Below, in pieces: positions 33,577 through 46,300 of a stretch of DNA of 64,000 bases. The stretch is from positions 558,001-622,000 of the forward strand of contig JAETXT010000005.1 in assembly GCA_019188255.1 (NCBI GenBank), read 5' to 3'. Source of the DNA: Verticillium longisporum. Lineage: Eukaryota > Ascomycota > Sordariomycetes > Glomerellales > Plectosphaerellaceae. The notes below the pieces were generated by a model. It worked only from the letters and a program-made list of their open reading frames with translations. It was not told the DNA's origin and ran no database searches. The position numbers were made by a program, and so were the translations under genes. Within the stretch, counting starts at the first letter, position 1; each line of letters begins with the position of its first letter.

Positions 33577-33789
33577 TGTTGCCGATCAGGCAAGGTTCTG
33601 TTCTGTGACCCAGGAGTACTTTCATCCCAAATGTGGAGTCCTCATTTGATGCATTTGTTCTGTCGTTATCGCCCCGGTAAGACTCCTTACCGATGCTGGA
33701 TCTGACCAATTACCTTCGTTTGGACTTCTGGAAGTCTCCTTTTGTACCTTAACAACAATCAATCCACTTTGTTCAATTCCGTGGTGACA
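33577..33789 (+). repeat. 3' LTR of copia element
   Basis: 213 bases that match the 5' LTR without a difference that I could find. Confidence 0.95.
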
Positions 33790-35458
33790 ATAGAGGAGTT
33801 CGAGGCAGCCCCGTCAATTGCATACAGATACAGTAGATGGATAGGCAGGTCACGATATGCCTAAAGGTTACCTGGTGTTGCCGATTCATTACGCCAAAAG
33901 GTGGGCCCCACCGTCTTATCGGACTAATCTGTTGACACCTGGCTCGCACTTTTGCTCTTGCCGAGAGCGACGAGTTGCCCCTGCTCCGCGCCTCGGCCTT
34001 CTAGCTCAACACGCTTGCGCGTCGGATCGCTGCGTGATTGATATCGAACGGGAGAGGCCGAAGACTCGCACATCCTCCTTCAACTCGCTGTACTTTAGCT
34101 TGCCAGCTCCGTCGAGAAGAGCGCCGCCGTGGCCATGCGCGGGCGCGCAGACCTCGTGATGCCGCCGCCGCTCTGGGCGTCAAGCTAGCTTAAAGTGCAG
34201 TGCCGTAAGCGTGCGAGCGCGGCGGAAGACGTCAAGAACATGAAGGGTGCCAGACCGGGCCCCTTGCCCAAGCCGCCCTCATCCCCTCTCCTCGCGGCGG
34301 TGCCCGAGTCCTGTTCGATGGTGATAGTCGCGTAAAGTTGACAAAATTCGGGGAGCATGGTGCATTGGAGTATTCGGCATTGGATCCTGCCGGTGATCTT
34401 AGCTTCAGCATACCAAAAGCAGGACGCTGAACCTTACATTTATCAAAAGGCATGATGAAGGCAATTTTTTGGCATGCAAGGCCAAGGTACCTTGAGCTTT
34501 GCGCCGTCCTCACAGAAAAGAACAGGGGATTTGGGATGGACACACTTCCACATCTCAGCAGTCTCATTCGTCATGCTAGAGACGATGAGTACGTACTCGA
34601 GTATATAATGGGATCATATTCTTCTATAACTGAATCCTCGTAAGTACCTTAACAGCAGCCAGAACACAAGAATACAATCCTCATAAGGGCCGGATCAGTA
34701 ATTAGGTGGGTAACCACTAGCGAATACCTGGTATTTTATGTTTTGAACATCTTTTTTTTTCCTTGGACTACCGAGGGAGGCAAAGCAGAGGTTGTGGGGG
34801 ACGAGCGGAGCACGGCTCTTCTCTCATATGCCTCTTCACGTTCTCAGTTTCTTGAAGCAAATGGAAAAGAAGAAACGGGAGAAAAGCAGCAAGTAGGAAG
34901 GTAGATTGTCTGTTCATTGTCCTCAAAGGGCTATCTATCCATAACTTCCGTCCAAAGCCAACGCTCTAAAATAATCACAAAACCCACCAACTCCAGGCCC
35001 TCCTTCGAGAGCCAAAATGTTTCCCTGGCATGAATGTCTCCCGCAATGCACCCCTGGCCCGTCCGTTTGGCCCCTTGCCGGGGATGATGCCAAGATACAA
35101 AGAGGCCCGAACCCAATCCCAAAATCATAACCTAACGCCCTGCAAAAATCAAATGATCAAGATCCTGACGAGATAGAGTCAAAAAGAGAACGGCAGCACC
35201 CTCAGCTTGCAAACGAAACTGGTAGCCTCTACCAAGAGAAAGTTGGCCGAGGTTTGTACTGCTGCCGTGAGAAAGGGGTATAGTGGCGAAGTGAAAGATA
35301 TGGCCGTGTACGTTTTTTTTTTCTAGCGCCGAAGAAGAAAGACTTTTTGTCATCTTTTTCGATGGACATGTTCTATCCATCGCAGTTTCATAGCCCATAC
35401 GTTCATATGGGGAACTCCGTCTGCGTCGTGTCCGGACGCTCATCTTCAGGCCAAGAAG
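33790..35458. other. Intergenic, no supported gene
   Basis: Starts with the right ATAGA target duplication. The first 100 bases may be the rest of the kinase remnant's 5' region on the minus strand, but no motif confirms this. The rest shows only short frames; 34740-35450 probably includes the 3' untranslated region of the next gene. Confidence 0.5.
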
Positions 35459-37017
35459 CTACTGACGCTTCGACTTGAGCAGCAGCGACTTGAACCACAA
35501 GGTAAAAGTTGTCCACGCGCTTTGGGTCTTTCGTTTAGCAGTACGACCACGTGGTGGCGTCTCAAATGCCACACCCTGTGCCGCGACGCTTGCATAGCCA
35601 CGGGTTGCAAACGTTGGCACGCTCTTCTCCGACATGGCATGCTGGCTCGTGACAGGGGACAAGCTCGCGCCATGAGAAGCAGCGGCAGTCTTCTTCCTCG
35701 TGCGCCGGCGTTCCTCTGAAGACCGAGCTCTGCGTGGGAGCTCCTTGAACTCGGCGAAGCTAGCATCGGCGTAGGTGGACTCAACAGCAGGATCACTGCG
35801 GATGAAAGTATGGTCGTCAAGTCCGTCATCGAGAGCGGCAGCACGAGCCTTGATGAGAGCCTCGGCAGCAGCCTCTACCTGCTGATCCCGGGCGTCCGAC
35901 TCGGTGCGGTGGTGGTCGCCGCGCCCGCGTCGTCTTTGCTCCTTCTCATCGCGTTTCTGCTGCTTCGCACGCTCCTTGTCTTGCCATTTTTGACGCTCGA
36001 CGCGAATGCGCTCCTGATGATAATCCGAGCCAAGCTCAGAGCGAGAGCGCAGGCGAAAGCCCTCGAGCGAAGTACGTAGACCCATGGCAGAGGCCGATGT
36101 GGAGAGTGAGATGGGAGAGGTAGCTGTGAACGAGTGAGGAGAGAAGGCGGGCGTGCTGCTGGAAGGCGGCGAAGTAGCTAGTGACAATGCGCCGGGCGAG
36201 TCGTACGACTCGGAGAGAAGGTTGAGATCAGAGGTGCTCGAAACATTGGCCAGGCGGGAACCTCCCGATGCGGAGGTGGAGCGGTTCGAGGTGTTGATGC
36301 GCAGGGGTTCTGGTTGACGTCGGAGAGGGAGGATGTGCGCTGGCTGGCGAGCGAGGGGCGTCTGGGGCTACTGTTGCTCGTGTTGCCGGCTGTGATGGTA
36401 TTGGCAGCGTAGTTGTTGAGGTTATTTTGCGAAAGCGAGCGCGACTGAGGCTGGAGGCCATTGGCAGGGTGGTTAAAGCTGTAGCTGGGGTCGAAGTCCA
36501 GGTCCTCATCCTCCGTGATCGTCGGTGAGTAGTCGCGAGGCTGCTGTGTAGGCTGATCCAGGCTGGCGAGAGAGTTGGCGTAAGAGAGGGGCGGCGTTGA
36601 GGTCCGCGGGGTCTGCTGAAAGGGGTGAACAAAGCTCCCGCTGCGATACCCTCCAGGCCCGCTACCGCTACTTGTGGCGATGCTTGCGTGTGAGGCACCG
36701 CTCGTGGACCGGGCATGCGAGTACTTGGATCGTGCATTCGCGCTGCTGGTGTTGGCGTAGCTGCTATTGTCGAGCTCGGTGGTTGATGTGGTGAAGCTCA
36801 CATCACGCTCACGGCCGGCTCCCCCGCCCCAACCGTGGCTGCCATAGTGTATTTGCTCCTCCCAGGTGCGGTCAATGTCGAGAGAGCTCTTCGCCGACTG
36901 AGAGCCCACCTTCTTGAGGATGGGTTTGACGACAGCCTTGCTGCGTGACTTGGTCAACTTGGCAGGTGCGGTGCCAGCCAAGTCGGCATACGACTCGGCC
37001 ACGGCCATGCCCTTCAT
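35459..37017 (-). CDS. Conserved fungal low-complexity/coiled-coil protein
   Basis: About 519 residues after allowing one frame shift. The N-terminal part (from the ATG at 37017, MKGMAVAESYADLAGTAPAK) is Ser/Thr/Pro-rich with KPILKKVGSQSAKSSLDIDR; the C-terminal part has SLEGFRLRSRSELGSDYHQE, a strongly charged helix of about 40 residues (RIRVERQKWQDKERAKQQKR), an Ala-rich acidic helix and a short hydrophobic tail (SAWTTFTLWFKSLLLK). The two parts join at a run of four C on the coding strand (36304-36307); one more C gives a smooth reading NTSNRSTSASGGSRLANVSS into the C-terminal frame. The upstream frame stays open beyond 37017, but the sequence there is CT-rich leader-like. I recognise it as a conserved uncharacterised Pezizomycotina protein without assigned function. 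The shift may be an assembly indel. Confidence 0.7.
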
Positions 37018-37629
37018 GTTGTTGTGCCTGTTCTGAGTGCTGTGCGTACGTTGTCGCTGTGCCGGTGGCAGTGGGTTGAATGTGTGTGGACGGGTGACGT
37101 CCAGGTGTTTACGCGGGCGAGACCTATGACTTGGCGCAGGGCACAGGAGTCTGGCCTTTCGAATACATTGGAGGTCGTCGTGGCAGAGAGGCGTGTTGCG
37201 TAATGTAGAATGGGTTTTGGTGTTTCGGGTTTGGGTTCGGCGGAGTTGTTTGGTGTTTTGACGTCTTGCCGTCAATGGGAGGGGGTGGTAGCGCGAGACG
37301 CAATATGGGGTGAAATCTGGGGTCGATCGATCGAACGATGTAGTGTGTGCCGGAACGCCGTAGGCGTAGGCGTATGCGTACCGACAGCAGTTGCTGCTGT
37401 TGTTGTCGGTGTTGAAGGGCTGTCTGTTGCCTGGTCGAGGACAAGGACAAGAGACCTGGTGGTTGCAGAGCAGAGGATCAGAGGAGGAGGGAAGGTAGGA
37501 AGGAAAGGAAGAGGCGGAAGAGAGATGGAGGTTGCCCCGTCGGGGAGGATGGCATGCACCACACCAGCCAACCGAGCGAGCGAGCAAGCAAGCGGAGAGA
37601 ACAGGCGGGCTGAGATGGGGTTACTGGGC

Positions 37630-37702
37630 ACTAGGTACTACCTAGGTACTAGGTGCTAGGTGCTAGGTACTAGGTGCTAGGTACTAGGTGCGAGGTACTA
37701 GG
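37630..37702. repeat. Tandem 7-bp/14-bp repeat
   Basis: About ten units of the type ctaggta/ctaggtg in alternating order. Simple expansion repeat in the promoter-side region of the 35459-37017 gene. Confidence 0.8.
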
Positions 37703-38937
37703 GGGGGAGGGGAGAGGAGGTGGGGAGCAGCGCAGAGAGCAAGAGTCAAGAAGGGAGATGGAGGGTACGAGGACACCCACCTACCGCAATGTCGGGTGGT
37801 GCGGGCGCGGCGGTGCTGCGGGACCTTCTCCGCTGGGCGCTGAGAAGAAGGTGCCAAGAAGGTGCCTCGCCTGTGTGCCTCCTTCCTGCTTGCGAGCTTT
37901 TGGGCTGCGTGCTGCAAGCAGACTCTGGTCCCTCTTTCCCACTTGGGTGGCTGACTCTGTATGTGTCGTGCGTGGCTCTTTCCCTCTCAATCTCGTTTTC
38001 CCTGACAACGCAGTGCAGGCCGGCCTCAGGGTCGCCGAGGATCGGTTGGCTTGGCAAGAGGAAAGCAGCGATGGATGGCAGGAGCGACACGACACGGCGG
38101 GCACGACACTGGCAGGAACACTGGCAGGGCCGGCGCAGAAGCAGATCAGTGCTTCCGGTGGTGGAGCGGTGGCACGTGGGAGGGAGATTGCTGGGGAGAT
38201 CGTGGGAGGGTCTCAGCATGGGGAAGGCGAGGGTCTCACTGGATTGACAGCATTGACTGGAATGACAGCCCGTCGCCCATTTCGCTTTCGTCTGGGCCAT
38301 CATTTCCATGTTTGAGAGGCCTCTCACCTCGCTCGCCACCTTGCACCCGTACTACTCGAGCTACCCGTTACCGTTACCGCGTACCGTCTTCGTCTGCATC
38401 AGATTGAAATCAGCATCGCGAACATGACGCGCGCGACCAGCCTGCCGTTGGGTCAGACCAAGGCACAGCACAACACAACCAGCACAGCACGGCTCACCAG
38501 CATCATCATCTTCATCCTGGAGGACCAGGGGACGACCAGACCAGGAGGAGCCGCTCCTCATCCCCCTGCACTGATCCCCGCCGGCGACGTCAACCGTCAA
38601 ACATCAGGCGCCGCCAGGACCACCAGGTGAACCCCAGATTAATGACTGATCGCCCATTCAGAAACACACAGTTTGCCATCCTTCACTACCCTTTCACATC
38701 ATCATCTGCTTGGGTACCCATCTTTTTTTACTTCGTCTGTGTTCGCTTGCCGACGACACCGAGTTGTGGGCCAGCCAGTCCTCCCCATCACCCTCGCAAG
38801 TGATCATGCCACCCAAGTGCGCCGCCTCGGCGCCGCGCGACGAGCCCGAGCCAAGCGTTCATAGTGCGAATGCCCTCGCCTCTGCTGCGCGCCATTTGCC
38901 CCCTCACTGCCCCCCCTTTCTCCCTTTGTCCATTCGC

Positions 38938-38977
38938 GCTCAGCTTCGTCCGCCGCTCAGCTTCGTCCGCCGCTCAG
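38938..38977. repeat. 17-bp tandem duplication
   Basis: gctcagcttcgtccgcc occurs twice in tandem with a partial third copy. Confidence 0.85.
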
Positions 38978-41900
38978 CCATTATTATACTGCCCCTCCGT
39001 GGGCCTCTTTCCCCGTCGCGCATCTGGTCGCCGATGCAAACCCCCCGCGATTCATACATCTCATGAGATTCCTCAGCGTTGTGGCGCATGTCTTTCCATG
39101 TGTACTTCTTCTTCTGCTTCTCACACTGGCCCGCTGCTCTGCTGGCCACTGCTGGGCCACGCACGTTACGACTACCGCGCGCAGCCTGTTGAGCAAACGG
39201 AAGAGTTAGTCTGCACCCTGCAATCCCGCAGCACACCGCCCTCAAGACGTGCACCCAATGTAAGCAGCAGGGCCGCAAGAGACACCGCAGCGGAGAAAGC
39301 CATGTCTCAGGCGTTGTGCGTTCTGCAGTGTGTGTGTGTGTCTGCATCATCGCGGATCCCCCAGCCACAGCGCCGCCCGCCTGATGCCTGTCTGGCTGAC
39401 AGACCTGGACAAAGAAGAAGGGGTCGTGGTGGTGGTGATGATTTGTTGACGCGAAAAAGGGACCAAGCCGCCAAGGGTTCATCCAGGAAAAGGCCCCCCG
39501 GCCAAGGCCAGGCCACCACCAACAACACGGGTCCGGCCCTCTGGTCTAGTGGATGATTGACCGATCGAGTGACGACAAATGACTGACAACCTGGCAACAG
39601 CCCAGAGACGAGCGAACCGTATACTCGTACGTACCATCCTACCAAATGTAACATACATGGACAGTCAACATAATCCCGGCCCATCTATCCCGACCCGGCG
39701 ATGACATGACAATGCCAGATAGGTACCCTCATGGGCATCCACTCGTGCCGTCACAACAAACGTCTATGGCCCATTCAATCTGCGATCCAACATCTTGAGT
39801 CGTCGTCCCCAACTGAGCATCAAACCACTCACTCTCTAGTGCCAGTAGTCTCTGGCATGATTCCCGAGTCCTCTTTGCCAGATGCACCGAAAAGCCTCAT
39901 GTCCTGGACGGTTTGGACCTACCGAAAACAGCGAGCGGCCCAAGATCCCGTCACCGACAGCAATCTACATTCCAATCTCACCGTCACATCACATTCCTCT
40001 ACCCCGCCATCCGCACATGACCTTGTACCTCCGCCGTGCATCGACCATACAGGTGGCGGCGGCAATCCTATCCTCAGCTATCTGCCTTTGGGGGGGATGG
40101 GGGGTAAGGGTGGCCATCCAGGCGGTCAGGACTGGCTGGCCTCGCTTCTCGTCTGAAGCCGACCCCTCCATTCCAGTTCCATCGGTCCAGTCACAGTCCG
40201 TCTTCGTATGCCCGTACCGCATCTACGTCGTTTGCTCCATTTGGTCAATCCTCCCACATCCCCGACGTCTCCGAAGCTGGAATCTCAGCCCTCTGCGCAA
40301 ATGACACGACATCCTCCAGCCCGTCAACGAACGAGTGAGTTGGCGCAAGAAAAAGCGAGAAATCAAGGCCAGAAGAGAAGAAAGCAAAAACCCCCGCAAA
40401 CTAATCATCGTTCCGTCCAAACTCTGTTTCACAGACTTGCGTCTACCCCTCGATCCAGGCCAAACGCGGCTGAGGCCACGAAGCCTGCCCCTCTCTCTTG
40501 CGAGCTTGCGCCTTGGAGAGGCCGCCCGGCGACACCGGCGCCGGTGCGCCAGCTAATGCCTAGGCCAGGACAGCCCGCGCGGACAGGCACACATCAGAAT
40601 CGACAGGAGTGCCATCGTACAGCAGACGACCACTCGCCGAAGGTAGCGCCGATAGGCAGAGCTAGCAGCCAGGTTTGGTCGAACGCGCTGCTCTCCCGCG
40701 GCACCGGCAGCGCCCCGGTTGCTTGGGGGGGTGGGTTGCTGAGGGTCGCTGGGTGCGACGCTTGGCTGGGAATGCCTGGCGCCTCCTTCGCCATGGCGGG
40801 TGGCCGGATCGGCGGCTTGGCTTGTGATTGCTGCTTCTGGCAGTGGAAGATATGGCTTATCTAAACGAATTGGGTTAGGGCTAGCAGCGACAGGTTCAGG
40901 GTGTTGGACGCGACTGCTTCAGATCTACCATGTGTTGCATGGCTCAAGAGCCTGCCATGGCATATGCCTTGGTGAATTCGGACAGAGATGTGAGGAATGC
41001 CGTCATGAAGTTGCATGGTTCTCTTAGTGATTGAAGAGGTTTCTTTGCAACTACAGGTTCTATAGAGATGTCCTTGCAAGCACTGCTCAACGTACGACAA
41101 GTATTAACTAGTAGGCTGTTCGTCACATGCAAGATATAAGCCACCATCAACAGACACACGAGACGACACCGTGTACACGACTCCCGAATGCCTTGAGAAG
41201 CTCTCGAGATCTGCGTATAGAATGCCGATAGAGTTGTGGTTCTTGTTCAGAACAGCGCATCCCGAGTCATCCTTGGCCTGGTCCACGTGCATTGGGCCGA
41301 GTTACAACTGGCCTCGCTATGGAGGTCAACGACTTTGATCAGGGAACTGCATTTTCATTCTATTTGTTCTGTCTCCTGTGCCAGGTAATTTCCTCTGACA
41401 GAGCTCAGTTGCAACGGCAGCGAAGAGTTTTCCCGCAGCACACACATCGCAGTCGATCAATGGAAGTGATTTCAAGGTGTGTGTACCTTCTGGTCCTCTG
41501 CGGTTCCTGCACTCTAAATACATCTGTTGCATATGCTCAATGCCTCCCCAAAGCTGTGCCGGTACCTCCTAGGGCGACCCTTGATACGGTCCGCTTCAGA
41601 GTCTGCTGCAGACTCTATATCATCCCTCTACCCGATAGCTTTCGTGCTCAGGCCTGTGACCACCGCTACGTCCGAGTATCACGTTGCCGGCCCTCCGGCC
41701 ACGGCTTCCGTGACGGCCTCGCCCAGTACTACTATGATATTGAAGTATGCGCCAGGAGGATCTGAAAAGTAAAGCGAGAAATATCCCGGCGGCTCGCCAT
41801 CCATACTGATAAGCTCGTCCAAAGTTATCGTGCGCAGAGTGTACAGTAGAGGGCGGAAGTTTATACAGATGGCTCTCGATTGGAAGTGATCAGATGGCCA

Positions 41901-42211
41901 ACCTGATGCATGCTAAATCGACACAAGCTAGACAACCCAGTTTGTCCCGCTCGTCAGCATTCATACATGTTCGTTCATCGACGTGAGAGACAAGATCGAT
42001 GAAGTGGTTGTCGCGGCATATATGGCTTCTGGAGATTTAACATAACGAACGGCGTCAACACTAACATGAGTGACCCGCTGAGATGACGAAATTTCCTTTC
42101 AATAAGTGATTGATATCACGAGTGCAACCGGATAATACCGCGTGCCCGAAATGCCACCATTCAAATGTCAAATGTCCATATTGAGCTCCTCGCTGGTCGA
42201 TGTTCCGGATC

Positions 42212-42963
42212 CTATGCCTTGAGGTTACTCACGGCAGGCGTCCGGCTAGCCAGCGTTTCGCTCGGAACCTCAGCACGATCGATGAGCCACTTCGCCAAAG
42301 CGCCCCTCTTAATGTTCCAAGTCCAGCCAGGCTCGCCGACCGATCCTGCGAAAACGGCACCCTGCCTGTCATTCCGCCAGCTCTCCTCGTCATGCTCGCC
42401 TTGAACCATGCCGACGCGGAAGACTGTCCAGTTGACACCCTCGGCAGTCTCCCGAAATACGTTTCCAATGGCCACATTGGTACGATAGGCTGCCGCGAAT
42501 CCGTACTTGACGCCTGTCACCAAGGCGCGACGCACGAAGGATGACTTATCGTTGCTGTCCTCGACGGACACAGTAGCCAAGACGAGGATGCGCTTGACCG
42601 AGTGCTGGCGCACCAACGGTATGACGGTCGAGTAGTAGCCCGGGTATGGATACTCCCCTGTAGTCTTTCCGGTCGGTCCAAGAAGGGAGATGATGACTGC
42701 GGCCCTTGAAACGACGAGACTGAGCTTGTCCGCATCGTCCATCTGGCCTTCAACTACCTATGGTTGGGTTAGGTTCCAAATTCCTTTGAACAGGCGGCTG
42801 TTCATCTTATCTCAAGCAGAGGGTTCTTGGTGAGGTCTTCAGGAAGCTTCGAGGCATTGCGCACGTAGGCGACCGTGGCGTGTTTGCGGAAGAGGCTCTC
42901 GCGCAGCAAGCAAATGCCTGCTGGGCCGGTTGCGCCGAAGATGAGGATCGTAGAAGATGCCAT
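42212..42963 (-). CDS. NAD(P)-binding Rossmann protein (NmrA/SDR-a5-like)
   Basis: Two exons, 42963-42811 and 42757-42212, give 232 residues. The N terminus has a beta strand and the nucleotide-binding motif ILIFGATGPAG (GxxGxxG). The second exon continues VVEGQMDDADKLS, then VSRAAVIISLLGPTGKTTG, VKRILVLATVSVED, and a C-terminal substrate-side part with WTVFRVGMVQGEHDE. This matches atypical short-chain reductases of the NmrA/NAD(P)-bd family, which act as redox-sensing regulators or reductases; the substrate is unknown. The joining intron (53 bases) ends in a good CTAAC branch and CATAG acceptor, but its first two bases are AT (ATAAGA) instead of GT. Retention would stop translation after 52 residues. 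So the gene is either damaged at the splice donor or carries a sequencing error. Confidence 0.75.
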
Positions 42964-43322
42964 TGCTTGATCTGTGTTGACTGTTGGGTTACTTGAAAAG
43001 AGCGAAAGAGATTTTTGTTTTCGCTTGACGAGAAAGAGCGATGGTCATCAGCTTTAAATCATCTTGTACCATTGCCCCGTTCGTGATAATCACGGATTCA
43101 AACAAACTCCGCATCACTGACACGATGAATGGTCCCATGCCGTTCCAATCGTCATAGTTTGAAATTCAGTCGCCATATCCCGCGGACTTGTTGTTCGGAA
43201 GCATTTTGATGCCGTTGATGTCGGGAACATGTTCGTTTGCACCCGCCTCGGATCACGAACCGATTTTGATGTCTCAGTTTAGTACTGCATGTATCTGCCC
43301 TCTATAATGCCTTCTATTCAGG
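42964..43322. other. Intergenic
   Basis: Promoter side of the NAD(P)-binding gene and 3' flank of the ankyrin-subtilisin gene. No gene seen. Confidence 0.6.
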
Positions 43323-46300
43323 TCATGACCTTCGCACCAGGTTTCTTGCCAAGTTGGCAATCACCGCCATGCGACTGTCATGGTCTCCTGATCTCAGCTC
43401 GCCAACCGCCGACTCAAACAATCGCCAGACCTCGATGAACTTGTGCTGCGTCTCCCGGCTTGCACCGATACCGTCAAAAGCCTGCTTCATGTTCTTGTGC
43501 ATCTTGATCAGGTCGACATCAGCTGCCGTGACGCCGGTTGTTTTGGCCCCTGGGTTGCTTTGCGTGTGCAGCGCCCCTATCTTGACGCAGTACACCACCA
43601 ACGCCGCCAGGCCAGCCGCTAGAGCGGTCGCGATGCTTGACCCTGTTTCAGGCTTCCATTTGGCGAGCGTGCCTGGTGCTGGCCGCGAGCTGCGCTGTAC
43701 CACCTCCACGCCGGGGAAAATGTAGTCGAGTTTGTCGACGGGCCCAGCCCACGAGTATGGAAGACCGTCGTCTTGAGCGGCGCCGATGCGGAACAGGCTG
43801 TCGCGGGCACTGGCGCTCGGGTAGTCAGTGTCGGAATAGTGGCCGCCGGCGCTGGAGGAGCAGAACATAAGGATCTTCTGCTTGGCGACAATACGGATCG
43901 CCTCGTCAAACTTCTCCTTATCCTCGGCGTCAGAGGGTGGAGCGACAGTCCAGGACATGGAGATGATGTGCGCGTCCTTCTCGACGGCCGCTTCGATGGC
44001 CTGAACGTGTCAGTTGTGATCCGAGTAGAAGGATGGATATCGATTAAACTTACCTCTGCCGCACTTCGAACAACAATGCTCGTCTTGCCCGGAGTGGACG
44101 AAGCCCTTGTATCCAAGCGTATGGCCACAATCTTGACCATGGGGCAGACGCGGCAGATCATGTTTGCCATGACTGTACCGTGGCCCTTTTCCGACACCCA
44201 GTACGGACGAACGCGGAAGTCGTCTCCGTGGTCAAATGTTTGACCATCAAGGATCTTGCCCTGGAGAGATTGATCGTGCATGTCGACTCCATCGTCGATG
44301 AGAGCAACAACGACATGCTTCAGCAGAGGTTGGTCACGGGTTGGCCCCCGCGACCCTTGCGCATGGCAGTCATCCACACGTTTTGAATCATGTCAGCAAA
44401 GTTGTCAGTCGTGTCAAGCCAGCGATGAGAGGTTGCCTGCGCCTTGGCCTCTGCTTGCGAGGCAGAGGGTGTAGCACCAAGGGATGCGTCTGCTCTAATG
44501 TCGTTGTTGTGTGAGATGACCTGCACGGGTTTGCGACGCGCGAAGGCCAATGCCTCATTCCTTTCACCCTGATCATCTCTGCTTACTTCAGATACATCAT
44601 CGCCGATGCCGTTGCCGTTTGGAATCGAGATGGACAATCTAGCCTCGTCTGTCGGTGGCAGTGCCTCTCGAGCGGCTGGAACACAATCTTCATTGAGTCT
44701 CTTGCAGAACCTTTGAAAGTACAGCAGGGATCGATCAACGGTCTCAAGGTCCTGGATCATTGGGTTAACTTCTGCCTTTTCATTGAAGCCATCAGGCAGC
44801 TGTGGGGGAATTGTCAGCCAAGCAAAGGAGAGAGCTTACCCGATGAGTGTGCATATGGACCTTCTCCAGATGCCGCAGTCGGCGAAGGCCGTCGTTATTA
44901 CTCCAGCCCTTTAGCACAGCATTATTCCCTCGCCAGTGGAGCGTCAGTTCCCTTAATTCTTCGCTGACGGCACATATTGTATCTGGGTCGAGATCAGGCT
45001 TCTGCCAGTCAAGCGCCTCAACCTGAAAGCCGGCCAATGCCCGCTCGATAGCCTCGTCACTGTGCGAAGGCTGGCTGTCGACCTCCTGTACAATGACTCT
45101 GATAATGCGTTTAACATTTTTCTTTCGAAGCCAGTCGAAGAAGTAGATCATGTCGGTCCGGCCGCGTCCTAGGTTCTCGAGGGGATAGTCCTCGTCTGCG
45201 GCGTTAGTTCTCGGATGTAGAGCCGGCTTGGGCTCGACTTCAAGACGAGGAAAGGCAACGTATTGCAAGACCTCATCAAATCGAAGGTGCTCGAAACTAG
45301 CTTTGAAATCGCGAGACTTAATGGCAGCTGGAGCGCCGAAGTACTCGAAACATATTTGTGTGCCTGATCGTCAGAACTCAGTCAGCCAACCTACACAACC
45401 CAAGCATAGAAGACTGCGCCTGTGACAGGGCGAAACATACCAGCTTTGTTCTTCCCGTACAAGAACCGGGTCGTCTCATCCGGGGCTCTGGTCCTCATGC
45501 AATGCAGCTTGAGCTCCAAACGGATCTTTGCTGACCACTCCTCCAGCTTCTTCTTCGTTTCCTCAGCTTCTTTGGGATCTTCGACCGTCTTGCGAGACTT
45601 GCGTGAAGATTTGTCCTTTGCCGTCTCATCAAATGTGACAGTAGCTTTGCGGGTGAGCGACCGGATCAGCGGATCGACGGCGTCCCCCTTCCGCGATCCA
45701 TCAACGGGCGGCGGGCCCACAGGCTCACGAGACTTGGCATCGGGGTTCTCGTTTCTGCCCTGACCATGGCGCGAACTGGCTTCCTTCTTCTGTCGCGCCT
45801 CTATCTCCTCGCGCGCTTTTCTCTCGGCCTCCCGCTTGGACTTGGGATCTAGTTCACGCTTGGGCGCTGCCGGTGCTTGTGGCTCAGGCTGATCCCTGGA
45901 CGCGTCTTGCTCTCCCGGCGTCCTCGTGTCGGCATTCTTATCCTTTGATCTGGAGCTTGCGGGGGTCCTTGTCGATGCCTTCGGGACATCGTAGGTGAGG
46001 CGGGTGTGCTCTGCATACTGGTACACCGATCGGGGATCGGGAGCCTTGGTCACCTTGAGAAATGCCGTGTCGTCCTTGGCGATGAGTTGCTTGACAACCT
46101 CGAGCTGTTCCTCATTCGCACGCTTGAATTCGACAGCGTAATGGAGCGGGGTGTAGCCCTTGCTGTCCTGAGCGTATATGGCCTCTTTGGGCGCAAGCCT
46201 GATGAATTTCTGCTTGACGGCACCCGCCGGATGACGCGATCGCATGGCAAGGTGCAGGCAGTTCTCGCCCTTCTCACGGCATGGTTTAGCGAGGGCCCTG

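Larger units (their letters stand above)
27899..33789 (+). mobile_element. Intact Ty1/copia LTR retrotransposon
   Basis: A 5891-bp element with 213-bp LTRs (27899-28111 and 33577-33789) that look identical, TG...CA ends and a 5-bp target duplication ATAGA (27894-27898 and 33790-33794). It contains a primer-binding site, one uninterrupted gag-pol frame and a polypurine tract. Domain order protease, integrase, reverse transcriptase, RNase H places it in the copia superfamily. Matching LTRs, an open frame and normal base composition indicate a recent insertion not exposed to RIP. Confidence 0.95.
37018..42211. other. 5.2-kb gene-poor stretch
   Basis: Many open frames on both strands, all with compositional bias and no motifs. 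37018-37620 is CT-rich on the coding strand of the neighbouring gene and looks like a long leader/promoter. It contains the tandem repeats at 37630-37702 and 38938-38977 and a short GT run near 39328. A 157-codon frame at 41292 has a hydrophobic start but no family resemblance and was not called. Confidence 0.5.

Noticed and set aside
37674..40864. Several overlapping frames of 100-230 codons in the gene-poor stretch
   Set aside because: Pro/Arg/Ser-biased, mutually overlapping on both strands, no domain, signal peptide or consistent splicing.
41292..41772. 157-codon frame with a hydrophobic segment and a Ser/Thr-rich alternative frame
   Set aside because: Could be a decayed secreted protein, but no frame holds throughout and nothing matches a family I know.
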